A DNA stretch of 11,314 nt from Micavibrio_C sp964577255 (GCA_964577255.1 CAZNYM010000052.1:1-11314); one strand, 5' to 3'; positions 1 through 6,865 are shown, numbered from the stretch's first letter. The notes: generated from the sequence alone by a model not told the origin. Made by a program: numbers and translations.

Positions 1-65
1 CCGGCCCCGACGATCACGACGTCATACTCCATGGTTTCGCGGTCTGGGCGCACGGCCGTGGGCAC
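1..65 (-). CDS. Electron transfer flavoprotein-ubiquinone oxidoreductase, N-terminal fragment (partial)
   Basis: Only the first 21 codons lie in the window; the gene runs off the left edge on the minus strand. The start is read as GTG at 65 because a strong Shine-Dalgarno sequence (GGAGGA on the minus strand, complement of 74-79) sits eight bases upstream. The peptide contains RETMEYDVVIVGAG, the start of a Rossmann-type FAD-binding fold. A short charged lead ending in MEYDVVIVGAG is typical of ETF-ubiquinone oxidoreductase, the inner-membrane FAD/4Fe-4S enzyme that passes electrons from electron transfer flavoprotein to ubiquinone. The ATG at 32 could also serve as a start but lacks the ribosome site. 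Divergent placement next to a uracil-DNA glycosylase matches what I recall for alphaproteobacteria. Other FAD oxidoreductases share the GxGxxG start, so the assignment rests on a short peptide and context. Confidence 0.6.
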   Translation of the reverse strand, partial: MPTAVRPDRETMEYDVVIVGA

Positions 66-80
66 GGTGGCAATCCTCCA

Positions 81-108
81 TTGTCAGCCGCCTACTCTAT
101 CTTATAAT
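81..108 (+). promoter_or_regulatory. Sigma70-type promoter of the uracil-DNA glycosylase gene
   Basis: TTGTCA at 81-86 and a perfect TATAAT at 103-108 are separated by 16 bases. This predicts transcription starting near 115 and a leader of about 19 bases before the ATG at 134. The -35 element lies immediately beside the ribosome site of the divergent gene (74-79). The -10 region is nearly symmetric (CTTATAATAG), so it may also contribute to the divergent promoter. Confidence 0.65.
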
Positions 109-133
109 AGGCCCCATCGAAAACCGGGAATTT

Positions 134-982
134 ATGACCAACCTTACTCCGCATCAGCTGCGCGCGGCGCTTGAATGGCATCTGGAAAATGGTGCCGACG
201 AACCGCTGGCCGACAGCCCCGGCCAGATGACGCGCCCACGCGAAAACGCCGACAACGCACCCGTGGTCGTGCCCTTCGCGCCCCTGCCGCGCACATCCGT
301 TACAACCTCCACGCCGGCGGAGGAACAGGAACTACTCGGCACCGCTGCTTTACGGGATCGGGCGCGGGCCTGCGCGCAAAAGGCGCAGACGCTCGACGAG
401 CTGCGCACCGCGCTCGCCGATTTCGACGGGCTCGATATCAAAAAGACCGCGACGCAGATGGTATTCAGCGACGGCAATCCGCGCGCGCCCGTCATGGTGG
501 TGGGCGAAGCGCCGGGCGCGGACGAAGACCGCATCGGCAGGCCCTTCGTCGGCGTGAGCGGCCAGCTGCTCGACCGCATCCTCGCCTGCATCGGCCTCGA
601 CCGCGCGCAGGACGACCCGGCGCACGCCGTCTACATCGCCAACATCCTCAACTGGCGGCCGCCCGGCAACCGCACCCCCACGCCGCAGGAAACCGACATC
701 AGCCTGCCCTTCATCGAACGACACATCGCGCTCGCGCAGCCGCGCTTCCTCGTTCTGGCCGGGGGCGTGTCGGCCAAGACGCTGCTGCGCTCGGACGAAA
801 GCATCTCGCGCCTGCGCGGCCGCTGGCATGCCTTCACCCCGCTCACGCCCGGCGTGGCGCCGGAAGGGTTCAGCGTGCCCGCGCTCGCCACCTACCACCC
901 CTCCTACCTCCTGCGCACCCCATCGCAGAAAAAAGCGGTGTGGCAGGACATGCTGATGCTGCAGGCGCGGCTGCGGGATTGA
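134..982 (+). CDS. Uracil-DNA glycosylase, family 4-like, without Fe-S cysteines
   Basis: This base-excision repair enzyme removes uracil (from cytosine deamination or dUTP incorporation) from DNA, leaving an abasic site. It has 282 residues. The first roughly 90 are proline- and charge-rich and look unstructured. The catalytic domain follows, with motif A GEAPGADED and GRPFVGVSGQLLDRI near residues 124-150, then NWRPPGNRTPTPQE, a buried strand FLVLAGG, and motif B YHPSYLLRTPS near the C-terminus. All are typical of the family 4/SPO1 polymerase-related fold. Classical family 4 enzymes bind a 4Fe-4S cluster through four cysteines. Here the positions I can align are DGLDIK (in place of the CxxC), NWRPP (in place of KCRPP) and DISLPF (in place of a downstream Cys). 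The only two cysteines, near residues 80 and 156, are elsewhere. It may belong with the Fe-S-free family-4-like enzymes that I recall being described from Bradyrhizobium. The ribosome site is weak (GGGA), but the start fits the promoter. Confidence 0.88.
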   Translation: MTNLTPHQLRAALEWHLENGADEPLADSPGQMTRPRENADNAPVVVPFAPLPRTSVTTSTPAEEQELLGTAALRDRARACAQKAQTLDELRTALADFDGLDIKKTATQMVFSDGNPRAPVMVVGEAPGADEDRIGRPFVGVSGQLLDRILACIGLDRAQDDPAHAVYIANILNWRPPGNRTPTPQETDISLPFIERHIALAQPRFLVLAGGVSAKTLLRSDESISRLRGRWHAFTPLTPGVAPEGFSVPALATYHPSYLLRTPSQKKAVWQDMLMLQARLRD

Positions 983-1053
983 TGATATATGAAGAGGGCC
1001 CTTCTTATTCTGGCCTTGCCTTTAATAGCTGCAATACTAGATCAGTAACGCAC

Positions 1054-1683
1054 ATGACCGAAATATCTCTAGAATTAGCCAATAAACTGTTCAATTTGGC
1101 AAACTTAGCACTAATCTTAGGTGCTGTGTTTGTACTGTTTGGCACATGGGGCACGATAAAGACCGCCGCAATTAAAGAGCGTTACGGCAACGAAAGAATC
1201 TCCAAGAACGAAGCAGATACCGCACGTGCCAATGCTGAAGCTGCAGAAGCAAATGCACGTGCAGAAAAGGCTAAGCTAGAGACTGAAAGAATAAAAAAGG
1301 AAGTGGCTTGGCGTACAATCTTCCCAGAAACCGCTCTAGCGTTAGAGAAGGTTTTAATAACAAAACCAGGTTCAGTTAATTTGAGATATACGCAAGGCGA
1401 CCCAGAGGCTTTATTTTTTGCCGCACAGTTTGGAAATATCTTGAAGAAGGCTGGTTGGGAAGTTTATCCAGGAGCCGTTCTTGCTAATAATGCGCTTGTA
1501 TTTGGTATTGTTCTTCCAACCCCTAGTGGCGATGATGCCGAAAAATTACGAGAAGCGCTTACCTCAGCGAGTATTCCGTTTGCAACTGGTAGCTTTCCGC
1601 AAGGGTCTGAAGTGAATGCGCATAGACACCCCAACGCACCCACGCTCATGGTTGGATCACGACCGCCGTTACAGTTTCAGTAA
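1054..1683 (+). CDS. Unrecognised membrane-anchored coiled-coil protein in an AT-rich islet
   Basis: I do not recognise this 209-residue protein. Residues about 13-33 form one hydrophobic segment (LANLALILGAVFVLFGTW), probably a signal anchor. Residues about 45-85 are an alanine/glutamate/lysine-rich heptad-like helix (repeats such as ARANAEAAEANARAEKAK). The remaining 120 residues look like a compact alpha/beta domain, with strand VNLRY, helix PEALFFAAQFGNILKKAGW, strands EVYPG and ALVFGIVL, and a further helix. No catalytic motif is evident. The likely topology is an inner-membrane anchor with a cytoplasmic or periplasmic coiled-coil stalk and a C-terminal sensor or oligomerisation domain. 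Base use differs sharply from its neighbours: sampled 60-base rows run 33-52% GC against about 77% in a row of the next gene, with many AGA, TTA and ATA codons. This suggests recent acquisition. The frame is open upstream to an ATG at 982 overlapping the previous stop. I prefer 1054 because the hydrophobic anchor then starts soon after it; neither start has a clear Shine-Dalgarno sequence. Confidence 0.7.
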   Translation: MTEISLELANKLFNLANLALILGAVFVLFGTWGTIKTAAIKERYGNERISKNEADTARANAEAAEANARAEKAKLETERIKKEVAWRTIFPETALALEKVLITKPGSVNLRYTQGDPEALFFAAQFGNILKKAGWEVYPGAVLANNALVFGIVLPTPSGDDAEKLREALTSASIPFATGSFPQGSEVNAHRHPNAPTLMVGSRPPLQFQ

Positions 1684-1722
1684 TAGGACTATATTCCTAC
1701 AACCGCGCCCCGCCGTCAACCC

Positions 1723-1755
1723 CGACCGATTCGCTTTCGCGGCAGCGAACGGTTG
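1723..1755. repeat. Strong stem-loop at the downstream edge of the islet
   Basis: A 12-bp stem with a single bulged A at 1729 pairs 1723-1735 (core TTCGCT) with 1744-1755 (core AGCGAA) around an 8-base loop; one pair is G-T. No T-run follows on the plus strand (the next bases are AAAAATTC), so it is not a classical intrinsic terminator. It may still end or protect the islet transcript, or mark a mobile-element boundary. The rest of this spacer holds a weak 5-bp repeat (TAGGA at 1684-1688, TCCTA at 1695-1699) and an A/T-rich run at 1756-1783, within which TTGAAA (1753) and TAAAAT (1778) could form a poorly spaced promoter for the next gene. Confidence 0.55.
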
Positions 1756-1786
1756 AAAAATTCAAAGGTTAATAAAATAAAATCAA

Positions 1787-1810
1787 TGACTTGACCCCGT
1801 TTCGTGGACA
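1787..1810. repeat. Possible solitary IS3-family terminal repeat (remnant)
   Basis: The 24 bases begin TGACTTGACCCCG and end GTGGACA. This matches the style of IS3-family inverted-repeat ends (5'-TG...CA-3' with a GACCCCG...GTGGACA core). It sits where the AT-rich islet meets the GC-rich chromosome. No matching partner (starting TGTCCAC) and no transposase gene are visible in the window, so at most it is a leftover end. It could equally be chance or promoter sequence for the following gene. Confidence 0.25.
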
Positions 1811-1828
1811 TTTTCGCCGCGATCGGCT

Positions 1829-3475
1829 ATGACTGTGGCCATCATGCAAGCGACCGTAAAGACGACGACACGCATGGCGGCCCCCCGGTGGTTGGGCCTC
1901 CTGCTGGGTGTCGGCCTCCTGATAGCGGCCCAGCCCGCCGCCGCGGGCAGCCTGGCGGTGCCTTTGCCCGGTCACAAGCCCGCGGCCGCCGCCGCGCCGC
2001 GTCTGACCGGCCTGGCTGATCTCAGCCGCGCCCTCATCGACACTTATGCGCCTTTGCCCGCAGTGCTGGGCCTCGCGCCCGCCGCCGAGCCCGAAGCGGC
2101 CGCCCTTCTGGCCTACGGCCTGCCGCCCTTGCCGCCGCGCAAGCCGGCCGCGCCGCAGAACGAAAAATCCGCCGCCGCCCGCGACCTGCCCGCGCAGGTC
2201 AAAGGGGATGTCGCCGCCGGCAGCCCGACCAGGGCGCTCAAGCGCCTGCAGAACGCCGCCCCCTCGCGCGAGCGCGACCAGCTCCAGGCCCAGGTCGCGC
2301 GTGGCTATCTCCAGGCCGGCAAAGTCGTGCAGGCGTTCGAGGTCGCGCGCGAAGCCGCTTTCCGCTCCGGCCATCTGGTGCCGCAGGCGGGCTGGATCGG
2401 CGGCCTGGCCGCCTGGCGCATGGGCCGCTACGAAGACGCCGCCCAGCTGTTCGAATCCTCCGCCACCGCCCTCAAGGCGTCGCCGTGGCAGGTGTCGGCC
2501 GGCGCCTACTGGGCGTCGCGGGCGCACATGCGCGCGCACAACCCGCAGCAGGTGTCGTTCTGGCTCGAGAAAGCCGCCGCACATCCGCGCACCTTCTACG
2601 GCCTGATCGCGACCCGTGCTCTCGGCCGTGATTTCAATTTCAACTGGAACAGCCCGAGCCTGAGCAAGGACCAGAAGGCGATGCTGCTGGCCGATCCGTC
2701 GATCCGGGCGGCGCTGCTCGCCGCCGAGCAGGGCGAACGCCGCCGCGCCGAGAAGGACCTGCGCCGCCTGAGCAAGAACGCTAATCCCGCGCTCAAGCAC
2801 GCTCTCATGACCTACGCCGAGCAGGCGCAGATGCCGGGCCTGGCCATGACCCTGGCCGAAACGATCGGCTTCGCCGACGGCCGCACGATGGACGCCGCGC
2901 TTTACCCGATCAGCCCGTGGAAGCCGCTCGGCGGCTACAAGATCGACCGCGCACTGATGCACGCCATCATCCGCCAGGAATCGCGCTTCAACCCCGCCGC
3001 CGAAAGCCACCGCGGCGCCCGCGGCCTGATGCAGCTGATGCCCGCCACCGCGCGCGACACCGCCCGCGCCGACGCGCCGGCGCTGCACGACCCCGCCGTC
3101 AATCTCGAGATCGGCCAGAAATACATCGAAAAACTGCTGATGCAGGATCATGTCGAGGCCGAGCTGTTCTCGCTGGTCGTCGCCTACAACGCCGGGCCCG
3201 GCAACCTGCGCCGGTGGAAGAAGGAGCTGGCCGACGTCGCCGACGATCCGCTGCTGTTCATCGAAAGTCTGCCGATGGCCGAGACCCGCGCCTACACCGA
3301 GCGCGTGATGGCCAATTACTGGATCTACCGCCTGCGCCTGCGCCAGCCGGTTCCCTCGCTCGACGCCGTGATCGAAGGGCAGTGGGCGCAGTACGCGCCG
3401 CTCGACGGCGTCAAGCAGGCCGGCATACCCGCGCCCGCCGCCTTCCGTCTTGCCGAACTCGACCTGTTCCGCTGA
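1829..3475 (+). CDS. Secreted soluble lytic murein transglycosylase (SLT family)
   Basis: This periplasmic enzyme cleaves the beta-1,4 MurNAc-GlcNAc bond of peptidoglycan with formation of 1,6-anhydro-MurNAc, for wall turnover and remodelling. It has 548 residues as annotated. A signal peptide (core WLGLLLGVGLLIAA, likely cut after PAAA) is followed by an Ala/Pro-rich stretch to about 120 and a helical repeat region (about 125-360) like the superhelical U-domain of Slt70. The lysozyme-like SLT domain follows: RQESRFNP with candidate catalytic Glu384, GLMQLMP (399-405), AYNAGPGN (from 452) and the closing LPMAETRAYTERVMANYW. In-frame ATGs at 1844 and 1874 are alternative starts; the 1874 start gives the most ordinary signal peptide, and none has a good ribosome site. 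The length is somewhat shorter than E. coli Slt70. There is no co-directional partner closer than about 70 bases, so it is probably transcribed on its own. Confidence 0.92.
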   Translation: MTVAIMQATVKTTTRMAAPRWLGLLLGVGLLIAAQPAAAGSLAVPLPGHKPAAAAAPRLTGLADLSRALIDTYAPLPAVLGLAPAAEPEAAALLAYGLPPLPPRKPAAPQNEKSAAARDLPAQVKGDVAAGSPTRALKRLQNAAPSRERDQLQAQVARGYLQAGKVVQAFEVAREAAFRSGHLVPQAGWIGGLAAWRMGRYEDAAQLFESSATALKASPWQVSAGAYWASRAHMRAHNPQQVSFWLEKAAAHPRTFYGLIATRALGRDFNFNWNSPSLSKDQKAMLLADPSIRAALLAAEQGERRRAEKDLRRLSKNANPALKHALMTYAEQAQMPGLAMTLAETIGFADGRTMDAALYPISPWKPLGGYKIDRALMHAIIRQESRFNPAAESHRGARGLMQLMPATARDTARADAPALHDPAVNLEIGQKYIEKLLMQDHVEAELFSLVVAYNAGPGNLRRWKKELADVADDPLLFIESLPMAETRAYTERVMANYWIYRLRLRQPVPSLDAVIEGQWAQYAPLDGVKQAGIPAPAAFRLAELDLFR

Positions 3476-3493
3476 GATTTCCGGCATATTCGG

Positions 3494-3529
3494 TTGTAAG
3501 CGCCGGGGGAAGGCATTAATATCCCCCGG
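3494..3529 (+). promoter_or_regulatory. Candidate alaS promoter with perfect inverted-repeat operator
   Basis: CCGGGGGA (3503-3510) and TCCCCCGG (3522-3529) form a perfect 8-bp inverted repeat around 11 bases. TTGTAA (3494-3499) and TAATAT (3517-3522), spaced by 17 bases, could be -35 and -10 elements, so the repeat would flank and overlap the -10. E. coli AlaRS is known to repress its own gene by binding a palindrome around the start point; a similar role here is inference. No T-run follows, so it is a poor terminator for the upstream transglycosylase gene. A perfect TATAAT at 3541-3546 is a rival -10 but lacks a good -35. Confidence 0.45.
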
Positions 3530-3562
3530 TAATTCCCGTATATAATGACAGGCCCGCGTACC

Positions 3563-6229
3563 ATGACCAGAACCGTTCAGGACATCCGCAGCGAATTCTT
3601 AGGCTTCTTCCAGAAAAAGGGGCATGAAGTCGTGGCCTCAAGCCCGCTCGTGCCGCAGAACGACCCCACGCTGATGTTCGCCAATTCCGGCATGGTGCAG
3701 TTTAAAAATGTGTTCACCGGCGCGGAAAAACGTCCTTACAAGCGCGCTACCACGGCGCAGAAATCGGTGCGCGCGGGCGGCAAGCATAACGACCTCGACA
3801 ATGTCGGCTACACTGCGCGCCACCATACCTTCTTTGAAATGCTGGGCAATTTTTCCTTCGGCGATTATTTCAAGGAAGACGCCATCGCGTTCGCCTGGGA
3901 ACTGGTTGGCAAAAACTTCGGCATGAATAAGGATCGCCTGCTGGTCACCGTGCACTCTTCCGATGAGGAAGCCGCCGCCCTCTGGCGCAAGGTTGCAGGT
4001 TTTTCGGACAACAAAATCATCCGCATCAACACCAATGACAATTTCTGGATGATGGGCGACACCGGCCCCTGCGGACCCTGCTCCGAGATTTTCTACGACC
4101 AGGGTGACAAGCTCGCAGGCGGCCCGCCCGGTTCCGCCGATCAGGACGGCGACCGCTTCCTCGAGTTCTGGAACCTCGTGTTCATGCAGTTCGAGCAGGA
4201 ACCCGACGGCAAGGGCGGGCACATCCGCAAACCTCTGCCCAAACCCTCGATCGACACCGGCATGGGGCTTGAACGCATCGCCGCGCTGCTGCAGGGCAAG
4301 ACTTCCAACTACGATATCGACCTGCTGCGCTCGATCATCGAGCATTCGGCCGACCTGACTGGCGTTGCGCCCGACGGGCCCCAGGCCGCCAGCCACCGCG
4401 TGATTGCCGATCATTTGCGCTGCTCCGCCTTCCTGCTCGCCGATGGCGTGATGCCCTCGAACGAAGGGCGCGGCTATGTGCTTCGCCGCATCATGCGCCG
4501 CGGCATGCGCCATGCGCATATTCTGGGCGCGAAGGATCCGCTGATGTACCGCCTGCTGCCCACGCTTGTGAGCATGATGGGCGAAGCCTATCCGGAACTT
4601 AAACGCGCCGAACCGATGATCGGCGAAATGCTCAAGCTCGAGGAAACGCGCTTTAAAAAGACGCTCGACACCGGCCTGCGCCTGCTTGATGAGGAGACGA
4701 GCAAAATCAAAGCCGGCGGCAAGCTTGCGGGCGACGTCGCTTTCAAGCTTTACGACACTTACGGCTTCCCGGTCGATCTCACCGCCGACGCTCTCAAAGC
4801 CAAAGGCATGGAAGTCGACATGGCCGGTTTTGACGCCGCCATGAACAGGCAGCGCGAACAGGCACGCAAGAACTGGGCCGGCTCGGGTGATGCCGGCACC
4901 GACAAGATCTGGTTCGAGTTGCTGGAAAGGCTCGGCCCAACCGAGTTTCTCGGCTACAGCACCGAAAGCGCCGAAGGCAAAGTGCTGGCTATCGTCAGCG
5001 GCGCGAAGGCGGCCGACGCCATCAAGGCGGGTGAGGAAGCCTTCATCGTCACTAACCAGACCCCCTTCTATGCCGAAAGCGGCGGCCAGACGGGCGACAC
5101 CGGCGTTATACTCACGGCGCAGGGCGACAGCTTCACCGTCACCGACACGCGCAAGGTTCTGGGCAAGCTCTGGATTCACGCGGGTAAAGTGACTAAAGGC
5201 AGTATATCCGCGGGCGAGGGCGTGGAATTGCGTGTCGACGGCCGCCGCCGCGCCGCCATTCGTGCCAACCACTCCGCCACCCACCTGCTGCATGAAGCGT
5301 TGCGCCAGGCGCTTGGCGATCACGTTGCGCAGAAAGGCTCGCTGCAGGACGCCGAGCGCACGCGCTTTGACATCAGCCATCCCAAGGCCATCGCGGCGGA
5401 CGAGCTGAAAAAGATAGAAACCCAGGTGAACGAGGAAATCCGCGCCAATACCGAGGTGGTTACCCGCATCCTGCCGCTCGAAGAGGCGCGGGAAACCGGC
5501 GCGCGCGCGCTGTTCGGCGAGAAATACGACGACGAAGTGCGCGTGGTGTCGATGGGTACGGCGCGGCCGGGCCTGTCCGTCCCCTTCTCGGTCGAGTTGT
5601 GCGGTGGTACGCACGTGAACCGCACCGGCGACATCGGCCTGTTTAAAATCGTGTCGGAATCCGCGGTGTCGGCCGGCATCCGCCGGGTCGAGGCGCTGAC
5701 CGGTGAAAACGCGCTGCGTTATTTCGAGGAACAGGAATCACGTGTGCACGAAACGGCCGCGCTGCTCAAGGCCAACCCGGCCGATATGGTGGCGCGTGTC
5801 AAAACGCTCGCCGATGAAAAGAAAAAGCTCGAGGCCGAACTCTCGAATCTGCGCCGCCAGCTCGCCACCGGCGGCAGCGCATCCTCTTCGACCGAGGCCA
5901 AGGATATCGGCGGCATCAAATTCACCGGCCGCGTGCTCGACGGCTTCCCGGCCAAGGACCTCAAGCCCATGGTCGATGATTTGAAGAAGAAGATGGGCTC
6001 GGGCGTCGTGGCCCTGATCGCAACCGAGGAGGGCAAGGCTTCGCTCGTCGTCGGCGTGACGGATGATCTCACCGCACGGATCAGCGCGGTCGATCTGGTC
6101 AAGGTGGGCGCGGCGGCGCTGGGCGGCAAGGGTGGCGGCGGCCGGCCCGACATGGCCCAGGCGGGCGGCCCCCTGGTCACGGCCGCGAACGACGCCATGG
6201 GCGCGATCGAAAAAGCGCTGAGCGCCTAG
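3563..6229 (+). CDS. alaS: Alanyl-tRNA synthetase
   Basis: This cytoplasmic class II aminoacyl-tRNA synthetase charges tRNA-Ala and clears misacylated Ser/Gly. I choose ATG 3563 (888 residues) because the protein then begins MTRTVQDIRSEFLGFF, as family members do, and a weak AGG lies ten bases upstream. ATG 3545 would add six residues and has no ribosome site. Class II motif 2 is HTFFEMLGNFSFGDYFK (from about residue 88). DTGMGLERI (from 231) is motif 3. The editing domain has the zinc-type ligands His570 and His574 (HSATH) and Cys680 and His684 (CGGTH). A short coiled coil (about 720-770) leads to the C-Ala domain ending GGGGRPDMAQAGG, which promotes tRNA binding. All domains are present at normal length and nothing is broken. 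It has no close operon partner; the next gene has its own promoter. Confidence 0.97.
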   Translation: MTRTVQDIRSEFLGFFQKKGHEVVASSPLVPQNDPTLMFANSGMVQFKNVFTGAEKRPYKRATTAQKSVRAGGKHNDLDNVGYTARHHTFFEMLGNFSFGDYFKEDAIAFAWELVGKNFGMNKDRLLVTVHSSDEEAAALWRKVAGFSDNKIIRINTNDNFWMMGDTGPCGPCSEIFYDQGDKLAGGPPGSADQDGDRFLEFWNLVFMQFEQEPDGKGGHIRKPLPKPSIDTGMGLERIAALLQGKTSNYDIDLLRSIIEHSADLTGVAPDGPQAASHRVIADHLRCSAFLLADGVMPSNEGRGYVLRRIMRRGMRHAHILGAKDPLMYRLLPTLVSMMGEAYPELKRAEPMIGEMLKLEETRFKKTLDTGLRLLDEETSKIKAGGKLAGDVAFKLYDTYGFPVDLTADALKAKGMEVDMAGFDAAMNRQREQARKNWAGSGDAGTDKIWFELLERLGPTEFLGYSTESAEGKVLAIVSGAKAADAIKAGEEAFIVTNQTPFYAESGGQTGDTGVILTAQGDSFTVTDTRKVLGKLWIHAGKVTKGSISAGEGVELRVDGRRRAAIRANHSATHLLHEALRQALGDHVAQKGSLQDAERTRFDISHPKAIAADELKKIETQVNEEIRANTEVVTRILPLEEARETGARALFGEKYDDEVRVVSMGTARPGLSVPFSVELCGGTHVNRTGDIGLFKIVSESAVSAGIRRVEALTGENALRYFEEQESRVHETAALLKANPADMVARVKTLADEKKKLEAELSNLRRQLATGGSASSSTEAKDIGGIKFTGRVLDGFPAKDLKPMVDDLKKKMGSGVVALIATEEGKASLVVGVTDDLTARISAVDLVKVGAAALGGKGGGGRPDMAQAGGPLVTAANDAMGAIEKALSA

Positions 6230-6244
6230 GAACGTCCTGTTTTT
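6228..6244 (+). terminator. Weak hairpin plus T-run after alaS
   Basis: AGGA (6228-6231) pairs with TCCT (6235-6238) around a 3-base loop, and five T residues follow at 6240-6244. The stem is only four pairs and overlaps the stop codon, so termination would be inefficient at best. Confidence 0.25.
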
Positions 6245-6246
6245 AC

Positions 6247-6275
6247 TTGCCAAACCGTTGTGCGGCTTGTATAAA
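6247..6275 (+). promoter_or_regulatory. Sigma70-type promoter of ndk
   Basis: TTGCCA (6247-6252) and TATAAA (6270-6275) are separated by exactly 17 bases. This predicts a start near 6282 and a leader of about 29 bases with a purine-rich GAGAGAGA ribosome site before the ATG at 6311. GCGG (6262-6265) and CCGC (6277-6280) form a short inverted repeat around the -10. Confidence 0.65.
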
Positions 6276-6310
6276 CCCGCGCAAACAGACAACCCCGAGA
6301 GAGACACAAC

Positions 6311-6733
6311 ATGGCTACCGAACGCACGCTTTCCATCATCAAGCCCGATGCCACCCGCCGCAACCTGACCGGGGCCATCAACGCCCTGATCGAGAAAAGC
6401 GGCCTGCGCATTGTCGCCCAGCGCCGCATCCAGCTGACGCCCGATCAGGCCGGAAAGTTCTACGAAGTGCATAAGGAACGGCCTTTTTACAAGGACCTAG
6501 TCAAGTTCATGACCTCGGGCCCCGTGGTGGTGCAGGTGCTGCAGGGCGACAACGCCGTCGCCAAATACCGCGAAGTGATGGGCGCGACCAACCCGGCCAA
6601 CGCGGCCCCCGGCACGATCCGCAAGGAATACGCCGAAAGCATCGAAGCCAACTCGGTGCACGGTTCCGACAGTGTCGAAAACGCGACCAACGAAATCGCG
6701 TTCTTCTTCAGCGCCTGCGAAATCACCGAGTAA
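6311..6733 (+). CDS. ndk: Nucleoside diphosphate kinase
   Basis: This cytoplasmic enzyme transfers the gamma-phosphate of ATP to other NDPs through a phosphohistidine, keeping NTP and dNTP pools balanced. The 140-residue length is the family norm. Lys11 lies in the opening TLSIIKPDA, and the active-site His117 lies in NSVHGSDS, the family signature. The substrate-binding stretches HKERPFYKDLVKFM and GATNPANAAPGTIRKEYA are intact. The C-terminus FFFSACEI is typical. The promoter directly upstream and the hairpin downstream suggest a single-gene transcript. Its proximity to alaS and purN/purM is compatible with a nucleotide-metabolism neighbourhood but not with one operon. Confidence 0.97.
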   Translation: MATERTLSIIKPDATRRNLTGAINALIEKSGLRIVAQRRIQLTPDQAGKFYEVHKERPFYKDLVKFMTSGPVVVQVLQGDNAVAKYREVMGATNPANAAPGTIRKEYAESIEANSVHGSDSVENATNEIAFFFSACEITE

Positions 6734-6764
6734 GCCGTTTCTAATTTTCAGAATACTATTAAAA

Positions 6765-6788
6765 CCCCGCCGCCGGGGCCGCTTTCTG
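6765..6788 (+). terminator. Candidate intrinsic terminator of ndk
   Basis: CCCCG (6765-6769) and CGGGG (6774-6778) form a GC-only stem with a CCGC loop, 31 bases after the ndk stop. A broken T-tract (CTTTCT) lies a few bases further on. The stem is short and the tail imperfect, so efficiency is uncertain. Confidence 0.45.
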
Positions 6789-6819
6789 CCGCCTATCCTT
6801 ATGATTTCAGTAACCTTTT

Positions 6820-6858
6820 CCGGGCATGATAATCCCGGGGGAGAAGCGCTCCCGTGGG
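6820..6858 (+). promoter_or_regulatory. Overlapping alternative hairpins in the kinase leader
   Basis: Hairpin A pairs CCGGG (6820-6824) with CCCGG (6834-6838) around CATGATAAT. Hairpin B pairs CCC (6834-6836) with GGG (6856-6858) and, after a 2x2 mismatch, GGGAG (6839-6843) with CTCCC (6849-6853). Both use 6834-6836, so they exclude each other. B ends seven bases before the ATG and covers the place where a ribosome site would be; no unpaired Shine-Dalgarno sequence is visible. GATAAT (6828-6833) inside loop A resembles a -10 but has no good -35. Whether it acts in DNA or RNA cannot be told from sequence. Confidence 0.3.
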
Positions 6859-6865
6859 CTGATTC

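Noticed and set aside
991..1007. AGGGCCCT palindrome after the glycosylase gene as a terminator
   Set aside because: The symmetric arms leave no loop, longer pairing needs mismatches, and there is no clear T-run, so a hairpin terminator is not supported.
175..1053. Long upstream extension of the islet gene frame through the glycosylase gene
   Set aside because: Upstream of 982 the frame only shadows the glycosylase coding sequence, with an Arg/Ala/His-rich nonsense translation. Real coding character begins after the hydrophilic lead near 1054.
982..1053. Translationally coupled start at ATG 982 (TGATG overlap) for the islet gene
   Set aside because: Possible, but it adds 24 residues with no structure before the membrane anchor and has no ribosome site. 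Kept only as an alternative.
1769..3487. 572-codon open frame antisense to the lytic transglycosylase
   Set aside because: Same artefact: low-complexity Gly/Arg/Ala translation, opposite a gene with a signal peptide and catalytic motifs.
3638..5614. 658-codon open frame antisense to alaS
   Set aside because: It lies wholly opposite a fully motif-supported alaS. Long antisense frames are expected in GC-rich genes, and its translation has no recognisable domain or ribosome site.
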